Shown here: in pieces, positions 33,107 to 41,143 of the stretch
Position numbering within the stretch: position 1 is the first letter of the stretch
How the letters are laid out: every line of letters starts with the position of its first letter
Assembly: GCA_963575745.1 (NCBI GenBank)
Contig: CAUYUJ010021058.1
Location: forward strand, 1-64,000
Direction of reading: 5' to 3'
DNA: 64,000 nt
Origin: Prorocentrum cordatum
Lineage: Eukaryota > Sar > Dinophyceae > Prorocentrales > Prorocentraceae
Position numbers and translations under genes: made by a program
The notes under the pieces: generated by a model
The model's database searches: none
The model's input: the letters and a program-made list of their open reading frames with translations, nothing else
What the model was told of the DNA's origin: nothing

Positions 33107-35035
33107 ATGTCGCCAGCAGCGCTGCGGGACAACTTCATCTTGCAGACGTGCCTGTCCCTGAGGAGCTGCGTCAGGAGGCAGACGTGGGATGCGACGGCGT
33201 TCAGCCTCTGCCCCACGTCTTGGGGCTGGCACGCAGCGGAGCTACAGGGCGCTTTGGCGCATTCGGCCTTGCTGCACATTGGCATGGGAGGAAAAGAGGT
33301 CTCGAAGAGGAGGTGGTGCATTGAGGTGAATGGGCGACCGCTGCAGGATTGGCCGGAACGGCGATGCGGCCGCCGCCGATTGTCCACCGAGGAGTGGGCG
33401 GCAAGGTTGATGATCGTCTGCGAGTTCGCGGGCGACCCCGGCGAGGCCCCCACCGGGAGGCAGGGCGAGGTCACCAGCGCAGGCGACCTGGAGGCGCCGC
33501 TCGTCAATGAGATTATGGCGGCTGCGCCTTGGAGAGTGCTCATCCAAGAGGTTGCGGACCACAGCGCGCACATCAACATCAAAGAACTGCGGGCCTATGG
33601 GGAGGCCATGGAGCGAGTGGCACGTAAATTTCCGAAATCGCGGGCCACATATTTTATGGACCCCACTGTGACAATTGGAGCGGTGGCGAAGGGCCGATCG
33701 CCATCGTGGTACGTGAATGAGGAGTTGCGCGCGCTGCTGCCGCACACCGTGGGGCACGGCCATTATCCCAGAGCGCACTTCGCCCCCACGAGGCTGAATG
33801 TGGCCGACGACCCGACGCGGGGCAGACAGGTGAGACCGTGTAGGGACGGCCCTGCGTGGTTGGGATACGAGGGGAACGATTTTGCTCGAGCTTTCGACCA
33901 GTGGGCCAGTTTGCCGAGACAGTCCCGGACGACCAGCGATTGGGCAAGATTCCTCTTTAAGTTATTGCTGCCGGAGCCCCGGGCAGCGTGGCCATGGAGT
34001 TGGGGCCTGTTCGACGGCACGCTTGGTTTCCCCGGCGAGGGCCCGAGGAGACAGGCGCTCGTGCACCGTCGAGGCGCGTCCCCTGCCTCCTACAGGCCTC
34101 TCCAGCCTCTTACCATCTCACGGAGGGCACGTTACATGCAGGATTTTGCGCAATGGTTGGGGGATTTCCTGCGACTTACATTCGAGCATCTGTCAGAGGC
34201 GGAGCCCCGGGAGGTCGCCCAGGCGCTTGCAGCCTATTGCCAGCACATGTTTGACAGCGAGCGCCCGTTGGGGATATATGTCGAGACCATCAACGGCTGG
34301 ATCGACCAGCATAGGCATCTCAAGAGGCAGTTGCAGCTTGCCTGGGATGTCGCGTGGGCGTGGAAGAAGCTAGTTCCAGCATACCACCACCGTCCAACGC
34401 CAGTACCAGTGCTTCTGGCACAGGTGTCGGTCGCACTGCTGTGGGGGTGGCATGATGTGGCGGCCTTGCTGCTCTTGGGGTTCGTGGCAATGCTGCGGCC
34501 AGGGGAATTGACCAAGCTCGTGAAGGAGGACGCGCTGTTGCCGGAGGCGTTGCTGTCGACCGCGCCGCGCCTCTACGCGCGAGTGCGGGAACCGAAGACG
34601 CGGCACAAGGCGGCGCGACTGCAGCACGTCCGGGTGGACGATGAAATCGCGGTCCCTCTCTTGGAAGCCTGGCTGGCCAGATTGGCGCCCCAGGAGCGGT
34701 TGTGGACAGGCTCCGCGGCGCAGTTCCGAGCAGCGCACGACGCCGTCACCAGGTTTTTAGGCATTTCCACGGCAGATGGCGTGGGCCTCACCCCCGCCAG
34801 CTTGAAGGCCGGCGGTGCGACATGGCATTTCGAGCAGTGGGAGAATTTGCCGATGCTGCAGTGGCAGGGGCGCTGGCAAGCCAGCCGCACGATGGAGATT
34901 TATGTTCAAGAGGTGGCTGCGGCCAGCTTGCTCCCGGAGTTGCCGCCCCAAGTACGCGAACGCATAGGTCTTTTCGCTTCGATTGCTGAGCCTTTGCTGG
35001 ATCAGTGCCGCCAGATGCTGCACTGTCGGCCCTGA
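33107..35035 (+). pseudogene. RNase H plus tyrosine recombinase of retroelement 2
   Basis: One 642-codon frame. RNase H: Glu in HINIKELRAYGEAM, Asp in TYFMDPTVTIGAVAKGR, terminal Asp in PTRLNVADDPTRG (about 33570-33820). Recombinase: core-binding helices from about 34110, box I Arg in MLRPGELTKL (about 34490), a Lys in REPKTRHKAARLQHV resembling the catalytic beta-hairpin Lys, and the Tyr in GRWQASRTMEIYVQE (codon 34901-34903). Box II, HxxR in element 1, is here TPASLKAGGATWHFE, so the usual His and Arg are replaced. I have seen this variant in related dinoflagellate elements, which suggests a lineage feature and not decay, but this is recall. Confidence 0.72.
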
Positions 35036-35285
35036 TGCGCGCATTGATGGCAAGCGCGTGCCCCACAACAGAGACGAGGGGCACCTGCAAGACATGTCTG
35101 CCTTGCACACCCCCCGCCTTCCCCGTTCACCACCGAGGGTAGTTTAGTATAGTTCCGAGGTGGGCCGTTGCCGTGAGGGCACGAACCCTCCGGCAGACCG
35201 GCGCAGACAAAGAATGGCACTGTCTCTGAAAAATGGTGTGGTGAGAAAGGGCAGTTAGGGCTCAAGGAGAACAGGGGGAGTGCAA

Positions 35286-35286
<1 letters not shown>

Positions 35287-35325
<39 letters not shown>
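35287..35325. repeat. (TA)n microsatellite
   Basis: Pure TA. 35036-35286 and 35326-35840 hold no gene; an inverted family G unit is at 35525-35600. Confidence 0.93.
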
Positions 35326-35326
<1 letters not shown>

Positions 35327-35846
35327 CGCTGGCCGAAATATCTACCCGACCCGATCCCACCAAATTGCGTGGGGGGTGCCGTGGTCGGCGGTGTGGGAAA
35401 AGCCCTGGAGGGGCTGCGAGATCGAACGTGCGTCCTGCACCCAGCTCTGGACATGCCTCGCGCAGCGTTTGCCCTCGGAGCTTCTTCCTGCTGCCCCCTA
35501 CGCAGCTCGAACGGCCCGCCGGGGTTTTGCCACGTGGACGTCCGTGGGCGCCTCGTGGGCGCCCCGCGCGCTGGGCGGGGCGGGGGAGATGGATGGCCTC
35601 CCCCCATCCGTGCCCACCTCCCAAACGGATGGCGCGTCCTTTCCAGAATCCCCCCCCCTCCTCTACAGCGTTCATGTTGAATTCTTCTGAAGTTCTTTGA
35701 TTTTTCGGGGGGCCAAGATCCTTTCATTTCTAGTTGTTCTGTCCTGGGCCTCTTCCTGGCCACTAGGGGGCCAGGAAGAATTAGAAACGAGCACGATTAG
35801 AAATGAGCACGATTAGAAATGAACGACGCGTGCCCCGCCCCAACCG

Positions 35847-36014
35847 AGCCCGTTCGGCGCCCGTTCGGCGTCTGAGCCCGCTCGGCCGCCGAATGAGCTG
35901 CCGAGCGGGCTCAACTCCAACAGGATGCTGCGAATCTGGCCCATCCGACAGGCAAACGGGCGCGATCTTGAAACCGCTCGACCGAAGACTGGGCTCAGGC
36001 GCCGAACGGGCCCA
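35847..36014. mobile_element. TIR element family L
   Basis: Left GCCCGTTCGGCGTCTGAGCC (with an extra GCCCGTTCGGC before it), right in reverse complement GCCCGTTCGGCGCCTGAGCC. Length about 168 bp, non-coding. Confidence 0.6.
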
Positions 36015-36059
36015 GGATGGAACCTTGGTAGGTCACCTGGCCTTGCAAGAAACAGCCGA

Positions 36060-36236
36060 GAAAGGCAAAAACTGCATGAGCACACGCTTTCGGAGGTCCG
36101 AGCGGGTTTTTCGGGTCGGCGCTGGAGGACTCCTGGCGGCGCTTCGGGCGTCATCCCAGGCGCGCTCCGAGCGCTGGGGAGCGGAGTCCAGCCCCAACCC
36201 GAAAGATTCGCGCAGACTTCCGAAAGTTGTAATATA
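36060..36236. mobile_element. Foldback element family J, copy 2
   Basis: Left arm GCATGAGCACACGCTTTCGG, AGGTCCGAGCGGG; loop with CAGGCGCGCTCCGAGCGC; right arm CCCGAAAGATTCGCGCAGAC, TTCCGAAAG. More diverged than the copy at 15.3 kb. Confidence 0.65.
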
Positions 36237-36238
36237 GT

Positions 36239-36437
36239 GGCGGCGAGACCACGGGGAAAGTCAGAGAGCGCGGGCCTTCTCAGAAGGCGGCGGGGTTTCT
36301 CAGAAGCCACTGCGCCTTCTGAGAGGACGCTTGTGTGTTCGGAGAAAGCTCAGGCGGCCTCCCAGACGGCCAGAAGCCTCCAGAGCCTTCTGAGAAGGCC
36401 TGGCCCCTCTGTGTTCCCCCCCTGGGCGAGCCGCCGA
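36239..36437. mobile_element. Foldback element family K, copy 1
   Basis: Inverted ends CGGCGAGACCACGGGGAA and CCCTGGGCGAGCCGCCG, with internal GCCTTCTGAGAAGGC-like palindromes repeated about every 35-45 bp. A second copy is at 37742. Confidence 0.65.
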
Positions 36438-36512
36438 ATTAAGCCGGGACGATCTGGGCACCCCCGGAGCGCTCCCGGCGAGGTGCAGCTTTTGGAAAGC
36501 CCCAGAAACTAA
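36436..36512 (-). repeat. Dispersed repeat family B, minus-strand copy
   Basis: Reverse complement of the B core (GGGACGATCTGGGCACCCCC, GGAGCGCTCCCGGCGAGG, TGCAGC). It directly abuts the family K element. Confidence 0.55.
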
Positions 36513-36739
36513 CGAAAACGGCAGAGAACGTGGAATTTCCTTTTCGGTCCGCCGGACTGGGGGAGGGACCTGCCGTCCCGCTCTCTCCCGAGGAGAGAGC
36601 TGCTGTGCTTGCCATGTTGCAGGCAGTCGAGCACCCAGTTCTCAGGACCTCGGTGAGCATCGGTGCGCCACCAGGGAGATCGCAAACATTATCACGTCTC
36701 TGCTGCTCTGGAAGCGTTGGGCTCTGACGTTTCGGGGAG

Positions 36740-36910
36740 CGGCCCCGCGCAGGGTCGTCTCGGGAGCATCTTGTGGGGCTCACCGCAACGCAGCGTTGGC
36801 GCTTGCCTGCGTGCTCGCGAGGCTCGCGGTGGCATTCTGGGAGCCTCGCAGGGCCTCTTGGGGGCACCTCGCGGGGGCCTCTCGGGGGCCTCCTTGGGAG
36901 GGTCTTGGCT
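36740..36910 (+). repeat. CTTGGGGGC-type repeat
   Basis: GGGCCTCTTGGGGGC-like units; part of the same diffuse repeat as at 17440. 36513-36739 is unassigned. Confidence 0.5.
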
Positions 36911-36970
36911 TTTGCTGCTCTGGAGACGCTGGGCTCTGACGCTTCGGGGCTCTGGGCCTCACGGATGGGG

Positions 36971-37113
36971 CTGGAGGAGTAGATGGGGCCAGAGAGTCGC
37001 GCCGCATCGGCGGTGCATCGGAGATGCAGCTCGACGTGGAGCCCGGCCTACTAACGCCGACGTAGCCGATGCACCGGCGATGCGGCCAGATCCTCCGACC
37101 CCACCCCTCTTAC
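36971..37113. mobile_element. TIR element family C, copy 3
   Basis: Left GATGGGGCCAGAGAGTCGCG, right in GATCCTCCGACCCCACCCC, core GCATCGGCGGTGCATCGG. Shortened relative to the copy at 38330. Confidence 0.6.
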
Positions 37114-37165
37114 GGGGGCAACGATAGAGGGGGATAGGCGTACAGGAGGGCATGCATCGACCTTA

Positions 37166-37338
37166 CAGTCAACCAGTATAGTAAGGATGCGCGATAAGGA
37201 TGCAAGGGCCTTGGACGCCCATTTCGAAGCTTTTCGAGCGGGGCGCGGCCAGCCAAAGCGGCGAAGGCTGGACCGAGGAGGCAAGGATGCAAGGGTACCC
37301 TTGGGAAGGTTGCCCATCCGTACTATACTGGTTGACTG
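37166..37338. mobile_element. Mariner-like miniature element flanked by TA
   Basis: Terminal inverted repeats start CAGTCAACCAGTATAGTA on the left and, in reverse complement, the same 18 bases on the right; 23 of 25 bases match. The element is flanked by TA on both sides (37164-37165 and 37339-37340) and starts with CAGT, both hallmarks of the Tc1/mariner superfamily. 173 bp, no coding capacity, so non-autonomous. Confidence 0.8.
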
Positions 37339-37429
37339 TATGCCGGCCCCCCCCATGCCAGCCCCCCCCCTATGCCAGCCCCCCTTTCTATCGTTGCCCC
37401 TCACTCTTGGGGAGCCCCCCCCCCGCAGG

Positions 37430-37533
37430 AGCTGCTGGTGGTGGCCAAGCGCGCCGCGGGCGCGGCCGCGGAGCTCCGGGCGGCGGTGCGGCTCTGCGCC
37501 CTCGAAGAGGCGCCCCGGGCGCGGTGGAGCCGT
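37430..37533 (+). CDS. Possible isolated exon
   Basis: A C-rich tract ends in CCCCGCAG at 37429, a good 3' splice site, and is followed by almost pure GC-ending codons: ELLVVAKRAAGAAAELRAAV, then RLCALEEAPRARW. The peptide would form a helix. It lies between small mobile elements and no partner exon is visible, so it may be a captured gene fragment. Confidence 0.35.
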
Positions 37534-37582
37534 CGAAGTCCTCCGGATGGGGGCAGCGCTGGTCGAATCGGGCGTTGCGCTA

Positions 37583-37735
37583 AGTCGGGCCTGTCCTTCT
37601 ACAGGAGGAATATTTATTGAAAAATAGTTTGAAAAATAGTCTGGGGACGATTCTTAAACTATTTCACTATTTGGGGGGCATTTGTTTTAACTATTTTTAT
37701 TTTTTCGCCCAAAATCCGCCTGATGGAAGGGCGAT
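37583..37735. mobile_element. TIR element family D, copy at 37.6 kb
   Basis: Left end AAGTCGGGCCTGTCCTTCTA then CAGGAGGAATATT; AT-rich interior with AAAATAGT repeats; right end degenerate (CGCCTGATGGAAGGGCGATAA). Confidence 0.6.
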
Positions 37736-37741
37736 AAAATG

Positions 37742-37945
37742 TCGGCGGTGAGCCTGGGGGGAAGGCAGAAGGGGCGGGCCTTCCCAGAAGGCTCGGAAGG
37801 CCTCCGGCCTTCTGAAAAGGTTTCTCGGTCTTCCCCGATGGGACAGAGGACGTCTCAGAATGCCGGCGGGGCTTCTGAGAAGCTCCGCCGCCTTCTGGGA
37901 AGGTCCGTTCCTTCTCACTTCCCCCACGGGCGCGTTGCCGTAAAT
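37742..37945. mobile_element. Foldback element family K, copy 2
   Basis: Ends CGGCGGTGAGCCTGGGGGGA and TCCCCCACGGGCGCGTTGCCG (21 bases apart from one mismatch region pairing with the left). Interior palindromes such as GGCCTTCCCAGAAGGC. Flanked by TAAAATG and TAAATG, a possible target duplication. Confidence 0.65.
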
Positions 37946-38068
37946 GAGGGGGGAGAAAGTTGCATCTTTTGTGCTCTGAGGGGGCCCACTGGGACCCAAA
38001 AGAGGCTCGAAAGGTGCACACGTCTCCCCCAAATTCACAGTCCCTTTATTAAGCAACGCCCGATCTGA

Positions 38069-38302
38069 GCCGCCCAGATGGGGTCAGAGTAGATGGGGTT
38101 TCAGAATCGCGCAGCATCGGCGATGCGCCTACCCGCAAGAGTGACCCTTCTTGCCGGACTGACCTTTGTGCGGGTTCACAGGGGGCCCCCCAGCACAGGC
38201 TGGCGCGCTTGACTTGCTTGGATGTGGCGTCCCTCCCGGCCCCCCAAAGCCGCGCACCAAAGGTCAATCTTGCCTAGGGTCATTCTTACATTTTCTTACG
38301 TG
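38069..38302. mobile_element. Family C end fragment plus TIR element family I
   Basis: 38069-38126 matches the left end of family C. 38133-38302 has inverted ends CGCAAGAGTGACCCTTCTTG with GACTGACCTTTGTGCGGG on the left and, in reverse complement, GTAAGAATGACCCTAGGC with GATTGACCTTTGGTGCGCG on the right. A related fragment is at 12388-12520. Confidence 0.6.
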
Positions 38303-38329
38303 CAGCCCGAAGGGCAGCGTTAGTCTACG

Positions 38330-38552
38330 CCTCCCAGATGGGGTCCGAGTAGACGGGGTCGGAGAATCGCGCCTCATCGCAGATGCATCGGCGATGCTGC
38401 TCGATGTTGAGCCCGATGTTCTCCACGCCGGCGTCGCCGATGCACCACCGACGGCTCAGATGCATCGCCGATGCATCGGCGATAGATACGTCGGCGATGC
38501 CGCGCGATCTTCCGACCCCATCCACTCGGACCCCATCTGGGAGGCCTCTAGT
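38330..38552. mobile_element. TIR element family C, best copy
   Basis: Inverted ends of about 42 bp: GCCTCCCAGATGGGGTCCGA on the left and its complement ending CCATCTGGGAGGC on the right, with about 38 matches. The core is built from GATGCATCGGCGATGC palindromes, so the whole element can fold into a branched structure. About 222 bp, non-coding. Confidence 0.8.
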
Positions 38553-38597
38553 CAGGGCGGGGACAGGCCCAGGGGGGGCATGCATCGGCGGTTTTCC

Positions 38598-38725
38598 AGC
38601 CTCGGGGCCCGGCCTCGGGGTGCGCTCCGGCAGCTGCGCCTCGCCGAGGGCGTTCCCGGCCTGCCCCGATCGTCCCGAACGGGCGCCGGAGAGCCGAGCT
38701 ATGACCCGAACACTGGACGACGAGG
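38598..38725 (+). repeat. Dispersed repeat family B, copy at 38.6 kb
   Basis: TTTTCCAGCCTCGGGGCCC, then CCGGCAGCTGCGCCTCGCCG, GAGGGCGTTC and GATCGTCCCGAACGGGC. Confidence 0.65.
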
Positions 38726-38774
38726 ATCTTTGGTGGGACAGGCTCAGGGGGGATGCATCGATTGGGGCTTGATA

Positions 38775-38955
38775 TGAAGTCGGGCGTGTCCCCCTACAGG
38801 GGGATTTTCGACGAAAAATAAAAAGTACCCCAAAAAATATGCCAAAAAGGTGAAAAAATACTCCAAAAATAGTCCCGGACTATTTCTGGATTATTTTTGG
38901 GGGATTTTTTATTTTTCGCCGAAAATCCCCCTGTAGGGGGACAGGCCCGACTTAA
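38775..38955. mobile_element. Intact TIR element family D with 8-bp target duplication
   Basis: 181 bp. Inverted ends of about 48 bp with only two or three mismatches: GAAGTCGGGCGTGTCCCC, TACAGGGGGATTTTCGACG, AAAAATAAAAA on the left and the complement on the right. Flanked by the direct repeat GCTTGATA at 38767-38774 and 38956-38963. An 8-bp duplication is typical of the hAT superfamily. The interior is AT-rich with AAAAATAGT and ACTATTT motifs in opposite sense, so the whole element is close to a palindrome. No coding capacity. Confidence 0.88.
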
Positions 38956-39070
38956 GCTTGATAGCCCGCCCCGCCCAGGACCCTGCGGATCCGCTATCGG
39001 GGGCCCATGGCCGACGTATCGGCGCCCGGGCGCGGCAGATCTGTCAAGAGCATCCAGAAGGGGGGCAAGG

Positions 39071-39340
39071 CGGATCAGAACGTGGCCCGGCGATCTAGAG
39101 CAACCATCAGAGCATATCATGGCATGAACACAGACTTCCAGAGGTCCGCGCGGATGTCTCCGATCGGCGCTGGAGACCCCTGGCAACGCCTCCGGCGCCG
39201 CCCCTGGCGCGCTCCGCACGCCAGGGAGGGTGGTCCAGCGCCGATCCAAGACATTCGCGCGGGCCTGCAAAAGTTTCTGCTTGTGTTACGGGTAATACAT
39301 CTAGGATCAGAACGTTGCCCAGCGATCTCGAGCAACATGC
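39071..39340. mobile_element. Foldback element family J, copy 3, with flanking direct repeats
   Basis: Arms GAGGTCCGCGCGGATGTCTC / CCGATCGGCGCTGG and CCAGCGCCGATCC / AAGACATTCGCGCGGGCC around a GC-rich loop. About 33-bp direct repeats (GGATCAGAACGT(G/T)GCCC(G/A)GCGATCT...GAGCAAC) flank it at 39071-39105 and 39304-39340. Confidence 0.7.
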
Positions 39341-39348
39341 GGTCGGGA

Positions 39349-39545
39349 ACTTCGGCTCAGCGTGTCGCTTCGCCGGTTCTGGCCCACCACGAAGCGACGC
39401 GCTAGCCACTTCCCCATCGCCGAGCGTCAACGTCCCGAGCCTTTCCCAGCCTCCCGCCTCGCGGAGCGACACTCTACCAGCTAGCAGGGCATAGCGTGTC
39501 ACCCAGGCCGCCTTCTCGACACGCTGAGCAAAAGTTCTTGACCGA
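39349..39545. mobile_element. TIR element family N
   Basis: Inverted ends GGTCGGGAACTTCGGCTCAG / CGTGTCG and, in reverse complement, GGTCAAGAACTTTTGCTCAG / CGTGTCG. About 197 bp, non-coding. Confidence 0.65.
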
Positions 39546-39572
39546 AATGGCGCGCAGTATGGCCTATGGTGG

Positions 39573-39640
39573 TAGGATTGGGTCTTTCCTTCGGGCCTTC
39601 CTGTGGGGTCTCTGGGAGATGGGTTTTGATGGGTTTCAGC
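39573..39640 (+). repeat. Dispersed repeat family P, plus copy
   Basis: About 62 bp nearly identical, in inverted orientation, to 63362-63425. Core: GGGTCTTTC(C/T)TTCGGGCC, TTCCTGTGGGGTCTCTGGG, AGATGGGTTTTGATGGGTT. Confidence 0.75.
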
Positions 39641-39837
39641 CGTGGAACCGTTCATCAGGGCGCGATGGCGCGCCCTCCGCGGGGAAAGATCGGCGGTGGT
39701 GTTTTGGTGGGCGCAGCGCCCCCCCGAAAATTCGTTGATGGGGTTCTGTTCGCGGAAAAAGTGCGTTTTTTTAATGATCATTGCTTGAAAGCAGACCGTA
39801 TGAACGATAAGACAACCATCGGGCCAATTATCGGGCA

Positions 39838-40280
39838 CATCAATCTGGACAACCATCGGGACAACCGTCGGGGCAATCATCGGGGCAACCATCGGGGCAG
39901 CCGTCGCGCCAACCATCTGGGCAACCATCGGGACAACCATCGGGACAACCATTGGGGAAACCTTAACGACAACCATCGGGCAACCATTATAGCACGATCG
40001 GACTACTGAATGGGTGAAAGCTTTTGAGGGCGATTCCACGCGGAGTACCAGTTACTGCTACACCATCGAAGGCAACACTACAGCAAGGTCAACCAACAAC
40101 AACCGAACACAAACAACTTTGGACGGGCGCACGGTCTCGGCAACAAAACAAAACAGAACCGAGATACATGGATGTCCCGATGGTTGTCCAAGTAGTTGCC
40201 CTGATAAGTGTCCCGATGATCTTCCCGATGGTTGCCCCGACGGTTGTCCCGATGGTTGCCCCGACGGTTGTGCTGATGCA
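39838..40280. repeat. Inverted pair of 12-bp minisatellites
   Basis: 39838-39990 is built of GGGACAACCATC and GGGGCAACCATC units on the plus strand; 40170-40275 is built of the complement (GATGGTTGTCCC, GATGGTTGCCCC). The two arrays are separated by about 180 bp of non-repetitive sequence and could form a long hairpin. Two further units occur at 40556-40580. Frames through them give Asn-His-Arg or Pro-Asp-Gly-Cys repeats and are not annotated as genes. Confidence 0.85.
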
Positions 40281-40589
40281 TTCTTGGTGGGCCATCGCCG
40301 TCCCTCTCCCTCGCACTCACGCACCGCCTCTCCTTTTAACCCTCCCCCTCCGTTCTCCAAGGCGGCGACGGTGACGACGACGATGGACGACGACTACGGC
40401 GACGAACGACGATCGACGACGGCAACGACATCCGACGACACCGACGACGGTGGGCGACGACGGCGACGACGAGGAGAAAAGGAGGATTAATATGGGAGGA
40501 GGAGGATGACGGAGCAGAATAAGGATGCAGGGGGTGATGGGGGAGATGGGGTCATTGGGGCAACCTTCGGGACAACCGCCGTTTTGGAG

Positions 40590-40780
40590 GGCTCGGGCTA
40601 TCGCGGGGTTCCCTTGGGGCAGTCTTGGGGGCCCCCTGTGGCCCTCTCGGGGATGTCTTGGGGGCTTCGCGGGGCGCTCTGGGGTCCCTCTTGGGCCGCC
40701 TTGGGGCTCTCAGTGGCCGTCTTGGGACCCTCTTGGGCCGTCTTGGGGCCTTCTTGGCGTGGCGGGGCCATGCCAAACAC
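40590..40780 (+). repeat. CTTGGGGCC phased repeat
   Basis: CTTGGGGGCCCC- and CTCTTGGGCCG-type units. 40781-41072 is unassigned, with a short (CT)n near 40850. Confidence 0.65.
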
Positions 40781-41072
40781 CATTGCAGCACGTACGTGCC
40801 CTTCCCTCTTCACCTCCTCCTCCCATCACTTACTCCTCCTCATCGCGGTCTCTCTCTCTCTCTCTCCTTCTGTCTTCCTCGCTCTTGCCCCTCCGCACTC
40901 GCTCCTCCCCCTCGCCCCTCCCCCCGTCGCCTTGTCATCGCCCTGCTGTCCCTTGGGCCCGAGTTGATTGCCAGGGCATCGTCATCCTCCACATTTCATT
41001 CCTCCCTCCTCCCCTCTGTGCTGTCCATTCCCTGGTCGCTCTCATGAATGTTGTCTTGTCCTCCTCCCTCCG

Positions 41073-41095
41073 CCGAAGCCGTTTTGGCCAATCAG
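41073..41095 (+). other. Relic spliced leader upstream of the 41-kb gene
   Basis: CCGAAGCCGTTTTGGC matches the first 16 bases of DinoSL (CCGTAGCC then ATTTTGGC) at 14 positions; the end is diverged (CAATCAG for TCAAG). It lies 49 bp before the chosen ATG. Confidence 0.5.
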
Positions 41096-41143
41096 TTTCA
41101 TATTCCATATGATTCGCAGAGGAGTGCGAACGCTTCATATGAG

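Larger units (their letters stand above)
29942..35035 (+). mobile_element. Decayed retroelement 2: gag-like, RT fragment, RNase H, tyrosine recombinase
   Basis: Same domain order as retroelement 1 but a different subfamily: sequence is diverged, the gag-like protein has the conserved helical domain absent from element 1, the catalytic palm of the RT is missing, and there is no methyltransferase domain after the recombinase. Three frames are used (3, 2, 1, then 2). No terminal repeats were found. A weak relic-leader-like sequence at 29942-29962 may mark the 5' end. Confidence 0.75.

Noticed and set aside
39566-40490. Frames with Asn-His-Arg and Pro-Asp-Gly-Cys repeats, resembling Cys-rich repeat proteins
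   Set aside because: They arise from the 12-bp minisatellites, which are inverted copies of each other; no codon bias or flanking coding sequence supports them.
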